From assembly GCF_001613445.1 (NCBI RefSeq), contig NZ_BDCJ01000021.1:1-64000 (forward strand): a stretch of 64,000 bases of DNA, read 5' to 3'. The stretch comes from Nocardia grenadensis NBRC 108939. Lineage in GTDB: Bacteria; Actinomycetota; Actinomycetes; Mycobacteriales; Mycobacteriaceae. This document shows, piece after piece, positions 25,109 through 33,711 of this stretch; position 1 is the first letter of the stretch, and the number at the start of each line of letters is the position of its first letter. The notes beneath the pieces were generated by a model. That model made no database searches and was not told the DNA's origin. It saw only the letters and a list, made by a program, of their open reading frames with translations. Made by a program: the position numbers and the translations under genes.

Positions 25109-26570
25109 TGTCCAGGATCCCGCTCTCCAACGCCAGTTCGATGTTCTGCAGATGTTCGGAGTAGCTCTGGGTGAACAGCGTCGTCCCTTCCTTGTCGACC
25201 GTCACGAAGTACAGCCACGTCCCTGGCTCTGGCTCCTCCATGGCCTCCAGCGCCGCGATCGAGGGCGAGGAGATCGGGGTCGCGGGCAACCCGGCCATGG
25301 CGTAGGTGTTCCACGGGGTGGTCTGCCCGCGATCGGCGTCGGTGGTCGCCACCTCGGTTTTGTCGAGTGCGTAGTTGACGGTGGAATCGAACTGCAACGG
25401 CTGGTCGATCTCCAGCCGGTTCACGATCACCCGGGCCACCTTGCTCATATCCTGCGGTAGCGCCTCGCGTTCCACGAGGGAGGCGCCGATCAAGGTTTCG
25501 TACGGGCTCAGCCCGTTGATCCGGCCGGATTCCAGCAGCCCGGTGGACTCGTAGCTGCGGGCGCTCTCGGTCACCAGCTGCCGCAGGATGTCGAGCGCGG
25601 AACCGCTCGGATCGAAATCCCAACTGCCGGCGGCGATGAGGCCCTCGAGCTGGCGGGCCCGGTCGGGCACCGTGCGGACCGACTCCACGGCCCATTCCGG
25701 GACGCCGAGCGCGGCCGGATCGGCGGTCGCGCCGGCCTGCTCGAGTTCTTCATAGGTGACACAGCGGCGTTCGGGTTCGGCACCCACACAGCTGGCGGCG
25801 GCGATCTTGGTGTAGATGCCCTCCTTGCGCGCGCCGGTATTCACATCGTGCTGATCGTGTAGTTGCCGGCCTTCGGAGACGACGACATTGCCGACCCGTG
25901 ATCCGGGCGTGACGAGTGCCGCGACCGCGTCCGCGGCCGGACTGTGCACCGGGATCGCGTAGTAGCCGGGCTGGACCGAGTTCATCCCCTCGTCCTGCAC
26001 GGCGGCCTCGTAGAAGGCGGCGGAACTGGCGACGATTCCCGCCTCCGCCATCGTCGAAGCGATCTCGGTGGCGGTATCGCCGGATTTCACCTGGACCACC
26101 ACGGGCGCACCGGCGGGCCCGGCGAAATCCTCGGCCGGGGTGTAGCGGTTGACCAGCTTGTACACCCCCGCCCCGACGACCAGCACCAGCAGGACCCCGG
26201 CGGCCACCCAGATCAGCCGCCGGCGGCCGCCCTCTTGTTTACGGGCGGCCTTCCGGGCCGCTGCCCGGCCGCCGCGGGCCGGCGCGGTCCGCGGGCCGGC
26301 GCGGCGGCGCGGGCGCGGCTCGGGTTCGGGCTCGTCGTCGAAATCGTCGTCATAGTCGTCTTCGTCCACATAGCGGGGAATGACGGCGGTGTCGTCGTCC
26401 TCATAGGGATCCCAGCCGTCCTCGGGTTCGTCGGCCCAGTCCGGCTCGTCGGCGACCGGTGTGGCGGAGGCCCGGCGGGACCGCTCCCATGCCTTGTCGT
26501 CGCGGCGATATTTTCGCTCGGCCTCACGCTGCCGGAATTGCGCTTCCGCCCGCGCCCATCGATCCGTCAT
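25098..26570 (-). CDS. mltG: Endolytic transglycosylase MltG (YceG-like)
   Basis: Cleaves nascent peptidoglycan strands at the membrane and is thought to end glycan synthesis. The 490-residue protein has a long cytosolic N-terminal region rich in Asp/Glu (about residues 40-85) and then Arg/Pro, one membrane helix (LIWVAAGVLLVLVVGAGVYK, about 129-148), a LysM-like segment and the YceG catalytic domain with Glu in LIGASLVEREA. The ATG overlaps the ruvX stop (ATGA). The acidic tail is a known actinobacterial feature. Confidence 0.95.
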   Translation of the reverse strand: MTDRWARAEAQFRQREAERKYRRDDKAWERSRRASATPVADEPDWADEPEDGWDPYEDDDTAVIPRYVDEDDYDDDFDDEPEPEPRPRRRAGPRTAPARGGRAAARKAARKQEGGRRRLIWVAAGVLLVLVVGAGVYKLVNRYTPAEDFAGPAGAPVVVQVKSGDTATEIASTMAEAGIVASSAAFYEAAVQDEGMNSVQPGYYAIPVHSPAADAVAALVTPGSRVGNVVVSEGRQLHDQHDVNTGARKEGIYTKIAAASCVGAEPERRCVTYEELEQAGATADPAALGVPEWAVESVRTVPDRARQLEGLIAAGSWDFDPSGSALDILRQLVTESARSYESTGLLESGRINGLSPYETLIGASLVEREALPQDMSKVARVIVNRLEIDQPLQFDSTVNYALDKTEVATTDADRGQTTPWNTYAMAGLPATPISSPSIAALEAMEEPEPGTWLYFVTVDKEGTTLFTQSYSEHLQNIELALESGILDSGR

Positions 26571-27157
26571 TCATCGTCTCCGGACAACGCGGTACGTGCC
26601 GCGTCCTCGGCCGACCTCATCACAGAACTCCGTTCGTCCAACCAGCTCTGCAGGATCGACACAGCAGCAGCCTGGTCGATCACCTGCCGCTGTCCGCGCG
26701 CTCGAACACCGCTGTCCCGCAGAGCGCGTGCAGCAGACACCGTAGTCAAACGTTCGTCGGAAAGCCGGATCGGCACTTCGGGCAGCGAGTCGCGCAATCT
26801 TCCGGCGAACTCTGTCGCCATGCGCGCCGAGGTCCCTTTCTCGCCGCGTAACGTGCGGGGCAGCCCGACGATGATCTCCACCGCTTCGTACTCGTCCGCG
26901 ATCGCCGCGATACGCGCGATATCGGCGCCCGGTCCGGCAGTGCCGGCCCGGGCGCCCCGCGGCGGCCGCCCGGCGCGCCGGGAGCCGGTATCGCGGGGCA
27001 CGGTCTCCACCGGGGTCGCGAGGATTCCGTCGGGATCACTCGCGGCGACCCCGATCCGCACACTGCCCACATCGATGCCCAGCCGTCGGCCCCGGCCCGG
27101 ATCCGTGGCAGGATCGGGCCGGTCGACGGGCGGGTCGTCCAGCGAGCCCACCGTCAT
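26567..27157 (-). CDS. ruvX: Holliday junction resolvase-like RuvX (YqgF)
   Basis: RNase-H-fold nuclease family implicated in recombination and pre-16S rRNA end processing. The 196-residue protein has the N-terminal catalytic strand RLGIDVGSVRIGVAASD (first Asp near residue 29), IIVGLPRTLRGEKG and RLSDERLTT, and the C-terminal DQAAAVSILQSWLD. A linker rich in Arg/Gly/Pro (about residues 58-78) is inserted relative to E. coli. The ATG overlaps the alaS stop (TGATG). Confidence 0.95.
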   Translation of the reverse strand: MTVGSLDDPPVDRPDPATDPGRGRRLGIDVGSVRIGVAASDPDGILATPVETVPRDTGSRRAGRPPRGARAGTAGPGADIARIAAIADEYEAVEIIVGLPRTLRGEKGTSARMATEFAGRLRDSLPEVPIRLSDERLTTVSAARALRDSGVRARGQRQVIDQAAAVSILQSWLDERSSVMRSAEDAARTALSGDDE

Positions 27158-29835
27158 CAGCCGGCGTGCGCGCCGATGTGATCGCGTACCGCCGCCAGAC
27201 CCGCGTCGATACCCGACGGGTCCGAGCCCGCGCCCTGCGCCATCTCCGGCTTACCGCCGCCGCGGCCGGAGATCCGTGGCCCGAAGACGGCCACCAGTTC
27301 ACCGGCGGCGAAACCGAGGGCCTGGGCGGGCTTGTTCACGGTCACCACGAACGGCACCTTGCCCTCGTTATTTCCGAGCAACACCACGATGGCGGGGGTG
27401 GTACCCAGCCGACCCCGGATATCGGTGGCCAGAGTACGCAGATCGCCCGCCGCGACCCCCTCGGGCGCGGCGGCCGCGACCAGCAGCACATTCCCGAGGC
27501 GTTCGGCGGAGTCGGCATAGGAACCCGCCGACGACAGCACGGCCGCGATCTTGGTCCGCTCGAGTTCCTTCTCGGCGACGCGCAGCCGGTCCACCAACTG
27601 CTCGACCCGCCCGGGCACCTCGTCCGAGGGCACCTTCAGCATCGAGGCGACCCCGGCCAGCAACGCACGTTCCTTGGCCAGATATTGATAGGAGTCCAAC
27701 CCGACGAACGCCTCCACCCGGCGCACGCCCGAACCCACCGACGACTCGCCGAGTAGGGTGATCGGGCCGATCTGCGAGGAATGACCCACATGGGTACCAC
27801 CGCAGAGTTCCATAGAGAACGGTCCGCCGATCTCGACCACGCGGACCCGGTCGCCGTAGTTCTCCCCGAACAGTGCCAGCGCGCCCATTTCCTTGGCCTT
27901 GGGCAGATCGGTGACGAAGGTGTTCACCGGGAAATCCGCGCCGACGCCGTCGTTGGACACCGCCTCGATATCGGCCTTCTGCTGCTCGCTGAGCTGCCCC
28001 TGCCAGTTGAAGTCGAACCGTAGGTAGCCCGGTTTGTTCAGCGAGCCCGCCTGGACCGCGTTCGGCCCCAGCACCTGGCGCAGCGCGGCGTGCACCATAT
28101 GGGTACCGGAATGCCCCTGGGTTGCGCCGCGTCGCCAGCCCGGATCGACCTGGGCCAGCACCACATCACCCTCGGTGATCTGCCCCTCTTCGACGGTGCA
28201 CCGATGCACCCACAGCTTCTTCGCGATCTTCTGCACATCGTTGACGACGAGTTTCGTCCCCGCCGCGGTGATCGTGCCGCGGTCGGCGATCTGACCACCG
28301 GATTCCGCGTAGAGCGGGCTGCGGTCCAGGATCACCTCGATATCGGTGCCCGCCGGCGCGGTCGGCACCCGGACTCCCTCGGAGATCAGGGCCAGCACAT
28401 GGGCCTCGGAGGTCAGCTCGTCGAAACCGGTGAACTCCGTATCGCCGCGGTCGACCAGGTCCTTGTACACCGAAAGATCGGCATGCGCGTGCTTGCGGGC
28501 GTGCGCGTCCTCCTTCGCCCGCCGCCGCTGCTCGGCCATGAGCGTGCGGAAGCCGTCCTCGTCCACCGAGAGGCCGGCTTCCGCGGCCATCTCCAAGGTC
28601 AGATCGATCGGGAAACCGTAGGTGTCGTGCAGGGTGAAGGCGTCGGCGCCGGAGATGGTGCCGGTGCCGCCACGCGGGGTCGCCGACCTGACCTGCTCCG
28701 CTGTTTCGTCGAACAGCTTCGAGCCCGTGCTCAGGGTTTTTCGGAACGCCGTCTCCTCGCCGACCGCGACGGTTTCGATCCGAACGTAGTCGGTGGACAG
28801 CTCGGGATACGAGGGCGCCATGAGCTCGCTCACCACCCGCATGAACTCGCTCATCACCGGCTGTTCGGCGCCGAGCAGGCGGGCCGAGCGGACGATGCGG
28901 CGGAGTAACCGGCGCAGTACGTAGCCGCGGCCGTCGTTACCGGGGTTGACGCCGTCGGCGATCAGCATGGCCGAGGTGCGCGCGTGGTCGGCGATCACCC
29001 GGAACCGGACGTCGTCGGCGTGTTCGACACCGTAGGAGCGGCCGGTCAGTTCCTCGGCCTTGTCGATGATGGGACGCAGCAGATCGGTTTCGTAGACATT
29101 GTCGACACCCTGCAGCAGCAGGGCGATGCGCTCGACGCCCATCCCGGTATCGATGTTCTTCTTCGGCAGGACCCCCACCGGCGGAAAGCCCAGTTTCGGG
29201 CTGTCCTCGCCGCGGATATCCTGCATGAAGACCAGGTTCCAGATCTCCAGGTAGCGGTCCTCGTCGGCGACCGGGCCGCCGTCGCGGCCGTACTCGGGCC
29301 CACGGTCGTAGTAGATCTCCGAACAGGGCCCGCCGGGACCGGGCACGCCCATATCCCAGTAGTTGTCCTTACCGTCGCGGAACTGGATCCGCTCCGCGGG
29401 GATACCGGCCACCCGGCGCCAGATCTCGGCGGCCTCGGGATCGTCCTGGTAGGCGGTGACCCAGATCCGCTCCGGGTCGAATCCGTACCCGCCGTCCTCC
29501 TGCGCGTTGGTGATCAGCTCCCAGGCGAAGCGGATGGCGCCTTCCTTGAAGTAGTCGCCGAACGAGAAATTACCCGCCATCTGGAAGAACGTATTGTGCC
29601 GAGTGGTGACGCCGACTTCCTCGATATCACCGGTGCGCACACATTTCTGCACGCTGGTCGCGCGCGGGAACGGCGGCGTCTGCTGACCGAGGAAATACGG
29701 CTTGAACTGCACCATGCCCGCGTTCACGAACAGCAGGTTCGGGTCGTCGAGAATCAGCGATGCACTGGGCACCTCTGTATGCCCGGCACTTACGAAATGG
29801 TCCAGGAACCGCCGTCTGATCTCGTGGGTCTGCAC
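27157..29835 (-). CDS. alaS: Alanyl-tRNA synthetase
   Basis: Charges tRNA-Ala. The 892-residue protein has the class II catalytic domain with SASLILDDPNLLFVNAGMVQF, an editing domain with the zinc-binding HSGTHMVHAAL and CGGTHVGHSSQIG motifs, and the C-terminal glycine-rich C-Ala domain ending GRGGGKPEMAQGAG. The GTG at 29835 gives VQTHEIRRRFLDHF, the normal start. On the minus strand a TAGGCT hexamer ends eight bases upstream and may be a -10 element. Confidence 0.98.
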   Translation of the reverse strand: MQTHEIRRRFLDHFVSAGHTEVPSASLILDDPNLLFVNAGMVQFKPYFLGQQTPPFPRATSVQKCVRTGDIEEVGVTTRHNTFFQMAGNFSFGDYFKEGAIRFAWELITNAQEDGGYGFDPERIWVTAYQDDPEAAEIWRRVAGIPAERIQFRDGKDNYWDMGVPGPGGPCSEIYYDRGPEYGRDGGPVADEDRYLEIWNLVFMQDIRGEDSPKLGFPPVGVLPKKNIDTGMGVERIALLLQGVDNVYETDLLRPIIDKAEELTGRSYGVEHADDVRFRVIADHARTSAMLIADGVNPGNDGRGYVLRRLLRRIVRSARLLGAEQPVMSEFMRVVSELMAPSYPELSTDYVRIETVAVGEETAFRKTLSTGSKLFDETAEQVRSATPRGGTGTISGADAFTLHDTYGFPIDLTLEMAAEAGLSVDEDGFRTLMAEQRRRAKEDAHARKHAHADLSVYKDLVDRGDTEFTGFDELTSEAHVLALISEGVRVPTAPAGTDIEVILDRSPLYAESGGQIADRGTITAAGTKLVVNDVQKIAKKLWVHRCTVEEGQITEGDVVLAQVDPGWRRGATQGHSGTHMVHAALRQVLGPNAVQAGSLNKPGYLRFDFNWQGQLSEQQKADIEAVSNDGVGADFPVNTFVTDLPKAKEMGALALFGENYGDRVRVVEIGGPFSMELCGGTHVGHSSQIGPITLLGESSVGSGVRRVEAFVGLDSYQYLAKERALLAGVASMLKVPSDEVPGRVEQLVDRLRVAEKELERTKIAAVLSSAGSYADSAERLGNVLLVAAAAPEGVAAGDLRTLATDIRGRLGTTPAIVVLLGNNEGKVPFVVTVNKPAQALGFAAGELVAVFGPRISGRGGGKPEMAQGAGSDPSGIDAGLAAVRDHIGAHAG

Positions 29836-29871
29836 GAATATCCAGCCTACCGGTGCCGCGCACCCGAATTG

Positions 29872-31242
29872 TCACCGAGCCGGGTTTCCGGGGCGCAGCC
29901 CGCGCACGATCCGGCGCAGCGTGCTCACCCGGGGCCCGACGGCCCGCTCGTGACCGTGATCGGTGGGGTGGTAGTAGTCCACGCCCACGAGTTCGTCCGG
30001 CGGGTATTGCTGGGCGAGGACCCCGCCCGGGTCGTCGTGCGGGTAGCGGTAGCCCTGGGCATTGCCGAGCCGCTCCGCGCCCGCGTAGTGCCCGTCCCGC
30101 AGATGCGCGGGCACCGTGCCCGCCTTCCCGGCGGCCACATCGGCCATGGCCGCGCCGATGGCCGCGACCACCGCGCCCGATTTCGGCGCCGTCGCCAGAT
30201 GGATGGTGGCCTGCGCCAGCGCCAGCCGGGCCTCCGGCAACCCGACCAGCTGCACTACCTGGGCCGCCGCGGTCGCCGTCTGCAGCGCGGTCGGGTCGGC
30301 CATGCCGATGTCCTCACTGGCATGGATCATCAGGCGGCGGGCGATGAAGCGCGGGTCCTCCCCCGCGGTCAGCATGCGGGCCAGATAGTGCAGCGCCGCG
30401 TCCACGTCGGAGCCGCGGATCGATTTGATGAACGCGCTGATCACGTCGTAGTGCTGGTCACCGGCCCGGTCGTAGCGGACGGCCGCCTTGTCGATACTGG
30501 CGGCCACGAGGTCGAGATCCACCGTCCCGTCCAGCGAGGATTCCGCCGAGGCCTCCAGCGCGGTGAGGGCCCGCCGGGCATCACCGCCGGCGATTCGCAC
30601 GATGTGGTCGAGTGCCTCGCCGGTCACCGTGTACTGCCCGTCCAGACCGCGCGGATCGGCAATGGCCCGCGCGAGCACAGCCCGGATATCGTCCGTCCCG
30701 AGTGAGTGCAGCTGCAGCACCAGCGACCGCGACAGCAGCGGGGCCACCACCGAGAACGACGGATTCTCCGTGGTCGCGCCGACCAGCAGCACGATGCGGT
30801 TCTCGACGGCGGCCAGCAATGCGTCCTGCTGTGTCTTCGAGAAGCGGTGCACCTCGTCGATGAACAGCACGGTCTGCTCGCCCGCGGTGAGTCGCCGCCG
30901 CGAGATATCGATGACCGCCCGTACCTCTTTGACCCCGGCCGACAGTGCCGACAGGGCCTCGAACCGGCGCCCGGTGGCATACGAGATCAGCGACGCGAGC
31001 GTCGTCTTCCCGGTGCCGGGCGGCCCGTACAGCAGCACCGACGCCGCGCCCGACCCCTCCACCAGCCGCCGCAGCGGCGAACCGGGGCCCAGCAGATGCT
31101 GCTGCCCGACGACCTCGTCGAGCGAGGCGGGCCGCATCCGCACCGCGAGCGGGGCACGCGCCCCGCCGTCCCGTGCGGTCTCGCCCGTGAAGGCGATATC
31201 CGGCGCCCCCGCACCGGGCATATCGAATAGACCGTCACTCAT
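29872..31242 (-). CDS. rarA: Replication-associated recombination protein A (MgsA/RarA AAA ATPase)
   Basis: Clamp-loader-like AAA+ ATPase acting at stalled replication forks. The 456-residue protein has Walker A GPPGTGKTTLA, Walker B VLFIDEVHRFSKTQQDALL, a sensor region (VGATTENPSFSV) and a C-terminal tetramerisation domain with SDVDAALHYLARMLTAGEDP. The ATG at 31242 (MSDGLFDMPG) was preferred to a frame that starts 42 bases upstream. It precedes alaS by 36 bases on the same strand, as in mycobacteria. Confidence 0.96.
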   Translation of the reverse strand: MSDGLFDMPGAGAPDIAFTGETARDGGARAPLAVRMRPASLDEVVGQQHLLGPGSPLRRLVEGSGAASVLLYGPPGTGKTTLASLISYATGRRFEALSALSAGVKEVRAVIDISRRRLTAGEQTVLFIDEVHRFSKTQQDALLAAVENRIVLLVGATTENPSFSVVAPLLSRSLVLQLHSLGTDDIRAVLARAIADPRGLDGQYTVTGEALDHIVRIAGGDARRALTALEASAESSLDGTVDLDLVAASIDKAAVRYDRAGDQHYDVISAFIKSIRGSDVDAALHYLARMLTAGEDPRFIARRLMIHASEDIGMADPTALQTATAAAQVVQLVGLPEARLALAQATIHLATAPKSGAVVAAIGAAMADVAAGKAGTVPAHLRDGHYAGAERLGNAQGYRYPHDDPGGVLAQQYPPDELVGVDYYHPTDHGHERAVGPRVSTLRRIVRGLRPGNPAR

Positions 31243-31344
31243 GCCAGCGACCGTACCGCCCGACGCCGACACTCCGTCCGGCACGCGTACAGCATCCCGG
31301 GGCGGAGCCGGCGCCCATGGAGCGCGGGCGGTGCCGGGGCCTAC

Positions 31345-32511
31345 TCAGCTGAAATGTTCGTCGAGGACCGCGCAGACGGCTTCGGCGAAATCACCGACGG
31401 CGTCGTTGCCGAGGCATCGCGCGTCCTCGGCCAGACCGGCCCACCGGTTGAGCAGCGCGTCCGAGCGCGGTACCGACAGGCCGTGTTCGCGGGCGGCGGC
31501 GATGCGCGCGTGGTCGGCCGGGAGGAACCAGTAGGTGCTCAGCCATACCCAGATCAGCCGGGCCTCGAGGATCTTGTCCGCGAGCAGCGCGTCGTCGGCG
31601 AGGGCCGGCCAGACGCCGACCACTTCGGCGCGCCACGCCTCCACCATCTGCAGGGCTCGTTCGCGGGAGAGTTCGATATCGCAGAGGCATCCGGGGAAGG
31701 AGACCAGTGCGTAGGCGATATCGAGGGTGGCGTCCCGGAACCCGCCCCATTCGTAGTCGAGGATGCGGGCGCCTTCTTCGTTGAGGATCACATTGTCGGG
31801 GCACAGGTCCGACGGGCTGAACGCCCGGAACCGGCCGCCGGTGAACAGGCGCGCGCCATGCGCGATCTGTTCGCTCACCTCGTCGGGAACCTCCATGCCG
31901 AGTTCGCTCCGCAGCAGCGCGGGCATCTCCGCGACCGCGGCCTCCGCCTGCTGGGCGATTCCGTCGACCCGGTGCACGACATCGACACGGCGCAACAGAG
32001 CCACGAAATCGGGTTCTCGGCCCACGGTGGCGGCGTGCATCCGGCCGAGCGCCTGCGCGAACGCCATCATGGCATTGCGGGTGGCCGGTTCGGTCCCCGA
32101 ACGCAGCACATCGGTGAGTTTGGTGTTCTCCCCGAGATCGCTGAGGACGAGCAACCGGTCGGGCAGGCTGTGCGCGATCAGGTAGGCGCCGGGACGCTCC
32201 CCGCGACTCAGCGCGGTGGTGAACTGGTAGGACACCGCCTCCCGGAGGAAGGCCGAATCGACGCTCGCCACACCCGGGGTGACGGTCACGTTCTTCGGGT
32301 CCGAGACCGACCCGCGCACCTGCTTGATGATCAGGGTGCGGGGTAGCGAGAAAGCGTTCTCGGCGACCCGGACGCGGAGGACGGTCGTCCGTCCACTGCC
32401 GCTGAGTTCGGTGGGGTCGCTCAGCTTCACCGGAGCACCCATTCGCTTTGTGAGCAACTGCTGTGCTGCGGATACGACTTCGGTGGCTCGTTCGGCCAGT
32501 AGTGCAGTCAT
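31345..32511 (-). CDS. Phosphotransferase of the aminoglycoside/choline kinase fold
   Basis: A 388-residue kinase-like protein. The catalytic loop is FSPSDLCPDNVIL, with the Asp and Asn of the APH family kept but the usual His of HxD replaced by Ser, and the metal-binding segment ILDYEWGGFRDATLDIAYAL follows. The N-lobe lysine is probably in LIIKQVRG. This arrangement resembles choline/ethanolamine kinases as much as antibiotic kinases. It is divergent from the Rv2560-like gene, with 191 bases between. The substrate is unknown. Confidence 0.85.
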   Translation of the reverse strand: MTALLAERATEVVSAAQQLLTKRMGAPVKLSDPTELSGSGRTTVLRVRVAENAFSLPRTLIIKQVRGSVSDPKNVTVTPGVASVDSAFLREAVSYQFTTALSRGERPGAYLIAHSLPDRLLVLSDLGENTKLTDVLRSGTEPATRNAMMAFAQALGRMHAATVGREPDFVALLRRVDVVHRVDGIAQQAEAAVAEMPALLRSELGMEVPDEVSEQIAHGARLFTGGRFRAFSPSDLCPDNVILNEEGARILDYEWGGFRDATLDIAYALVSFPGCLCDIELSRERALQMVEAWRAEVVGVWPALADDALLADKILEARLIWVWLSTYWFLPADHARIAAAREHGLSVPRSDALLNRWAGLAEDARCLGNDAVGDFAEAVCAVLDEHFS

Positions 32512-32702
32512 CGCACCTCAAGTTACTCGCATTCGGTCACTTCTAGCGAGCGGTTGAACAACCTTTCCGTGTCGTTCGGCGTGTCCGCCGCGCTCCCCGC
32601 CGCTCGACCGGCCTGCTTGACACTGCTGTGCCGGTCGGGTTTTCTCGATCTGAACTGCTGTGCGCCACACCGGAAACCAGCTGCGTCGAAAGGTATGCCA
32701 GC

Positions 32703-33707
32703 GTGACCGACACACCGCGTTCCGCCCCGGCCTCTCCCGGCGATCCGGCAGGTGAGCAGCCCCCCGCCCCGGGTGGTCGGCGGCCCGCCCCCGTGCCCCC
32801 GGGCGGCAGCGCCGTGGTGAGCAGCGACACCCCGCTCCCCGGTACGCCACCACCGGCCGGCAAACCGCCCGCGACCGGGCAGGGCACCGGGGCGGAAACG
32901 TCCGGCGCCCCGGGCCACGCCCCACCGCCCGGGGCCGGCGGCACACCGGGCCCAGCGGGCACCACACCACACGGCACCACCGAAGCCGGCGATGTCTCCG
33001 GTCAGCCGGTGTACGGCCCGCCCGGCACCGGACCGGATCCCAACACCCGGACCTACGGCTATCAGGCCTATGGCACCGGGTTCCCGGGCCGGCTCGATAT
33101 CGGCCATGCGCTCAGCTACGGCTTGGAGAAGTTCAAGCTCAACCCGGGCCCGTGGGTCGCGGTCACCTCGCTCGGCCTGATCATCTATCTGCTGGTCTGT
33201 CTGGTCGTGCGGACGGTGGAGCCGCGCTCGGCACTCGCCTTGTTCCTGATATTCGCCGCTGTCATGGCCGGATTGTGGCTGCTACAGGCTGCCATGGTGC
33301 GGGGGGCCCTGTACGAAACCGACGGTTATCGGCCGGGTTTCGGCTCCTACTTCTATCTGGGCAGTATGGCGAACGCGTTCCTGACCGCGCTGCTCGCCTT
33401 CCTCGCGACCACCCTGGCCTCCGCGCTGTGCCTGCTCCCGGGGATCGCGGTGGGGATCGGCTGCATGTTCTCGCTGCACTTCGCGATCGAACAGGGACAG
33501 AGCCCGGTGGAGGCCATCAAGTCCAGCTTCCTGCTCGTGCTGCGGGACCCGGTACGGGTGCTGCTCCTGGTGCTCACCGTGATCGTGGTGACGGTACTGG
33601 GTCTGCTGGCCTGCGGGCTCGGCCTGCTGGTTGCGGGCCCGGTGGCGACGATGGCGGTCACCTACGCGTATCGCACGCTCACCGGGGGCCCGGTTTCACC
33701 CGTGTAG
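32703..33707 (+). CDS. Proline/glycine-rich membrane protein (Rv2560-like)
   Basis: A 334-residue protein. The first 120 residues are low-complexity Pro/Gly/Ala/Thr. A motif-bearing region (GFPGRLDIGHALSYGLEKFK) follows, then about four or five membrane helices ending in VAGPVATMAVTYAYR. This matches the mycobacterial Pro/Gly-rich membrane protein next to rarA. I chose the GTG at 32703, with AAAGG nine bases upstream. The disordered N terminus may face the cytosol; the function is unknown. It is convergent with aspS, four bases apart. Confidence 0.88.
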   Translation: MTDTPRSAPASPGDPAGEQPPAPGGRRPAPVPPGGSAVVSSDTPLPGTPPPAGKPPATGQGTGAETSGAPGHAPPPGAGGTPGPAGTTPHGTTEAGDVSGQPVYGPPGTGPDPNTRTYGYQAYGTGFPGRLDIGHALSYGLEKFKLNPGPWVAVTSLGLIIYLLVCLVVRTVEPRSALALFLIFAAVMAGLWLLQAAMVRGALYETDGYRPGFGSYFYLGSMANAFLTALLAFLATTLASALCLLPGIAVGIGCMFSLHFAIEQGQSPVEAIKSSFLLVLRDPVRVLLLVLTVIVVTVLGLLACGLGLLVAGPVATMAVTYAYRTLTGGPVSPV

Positions 33708-33711
33708 CGCC

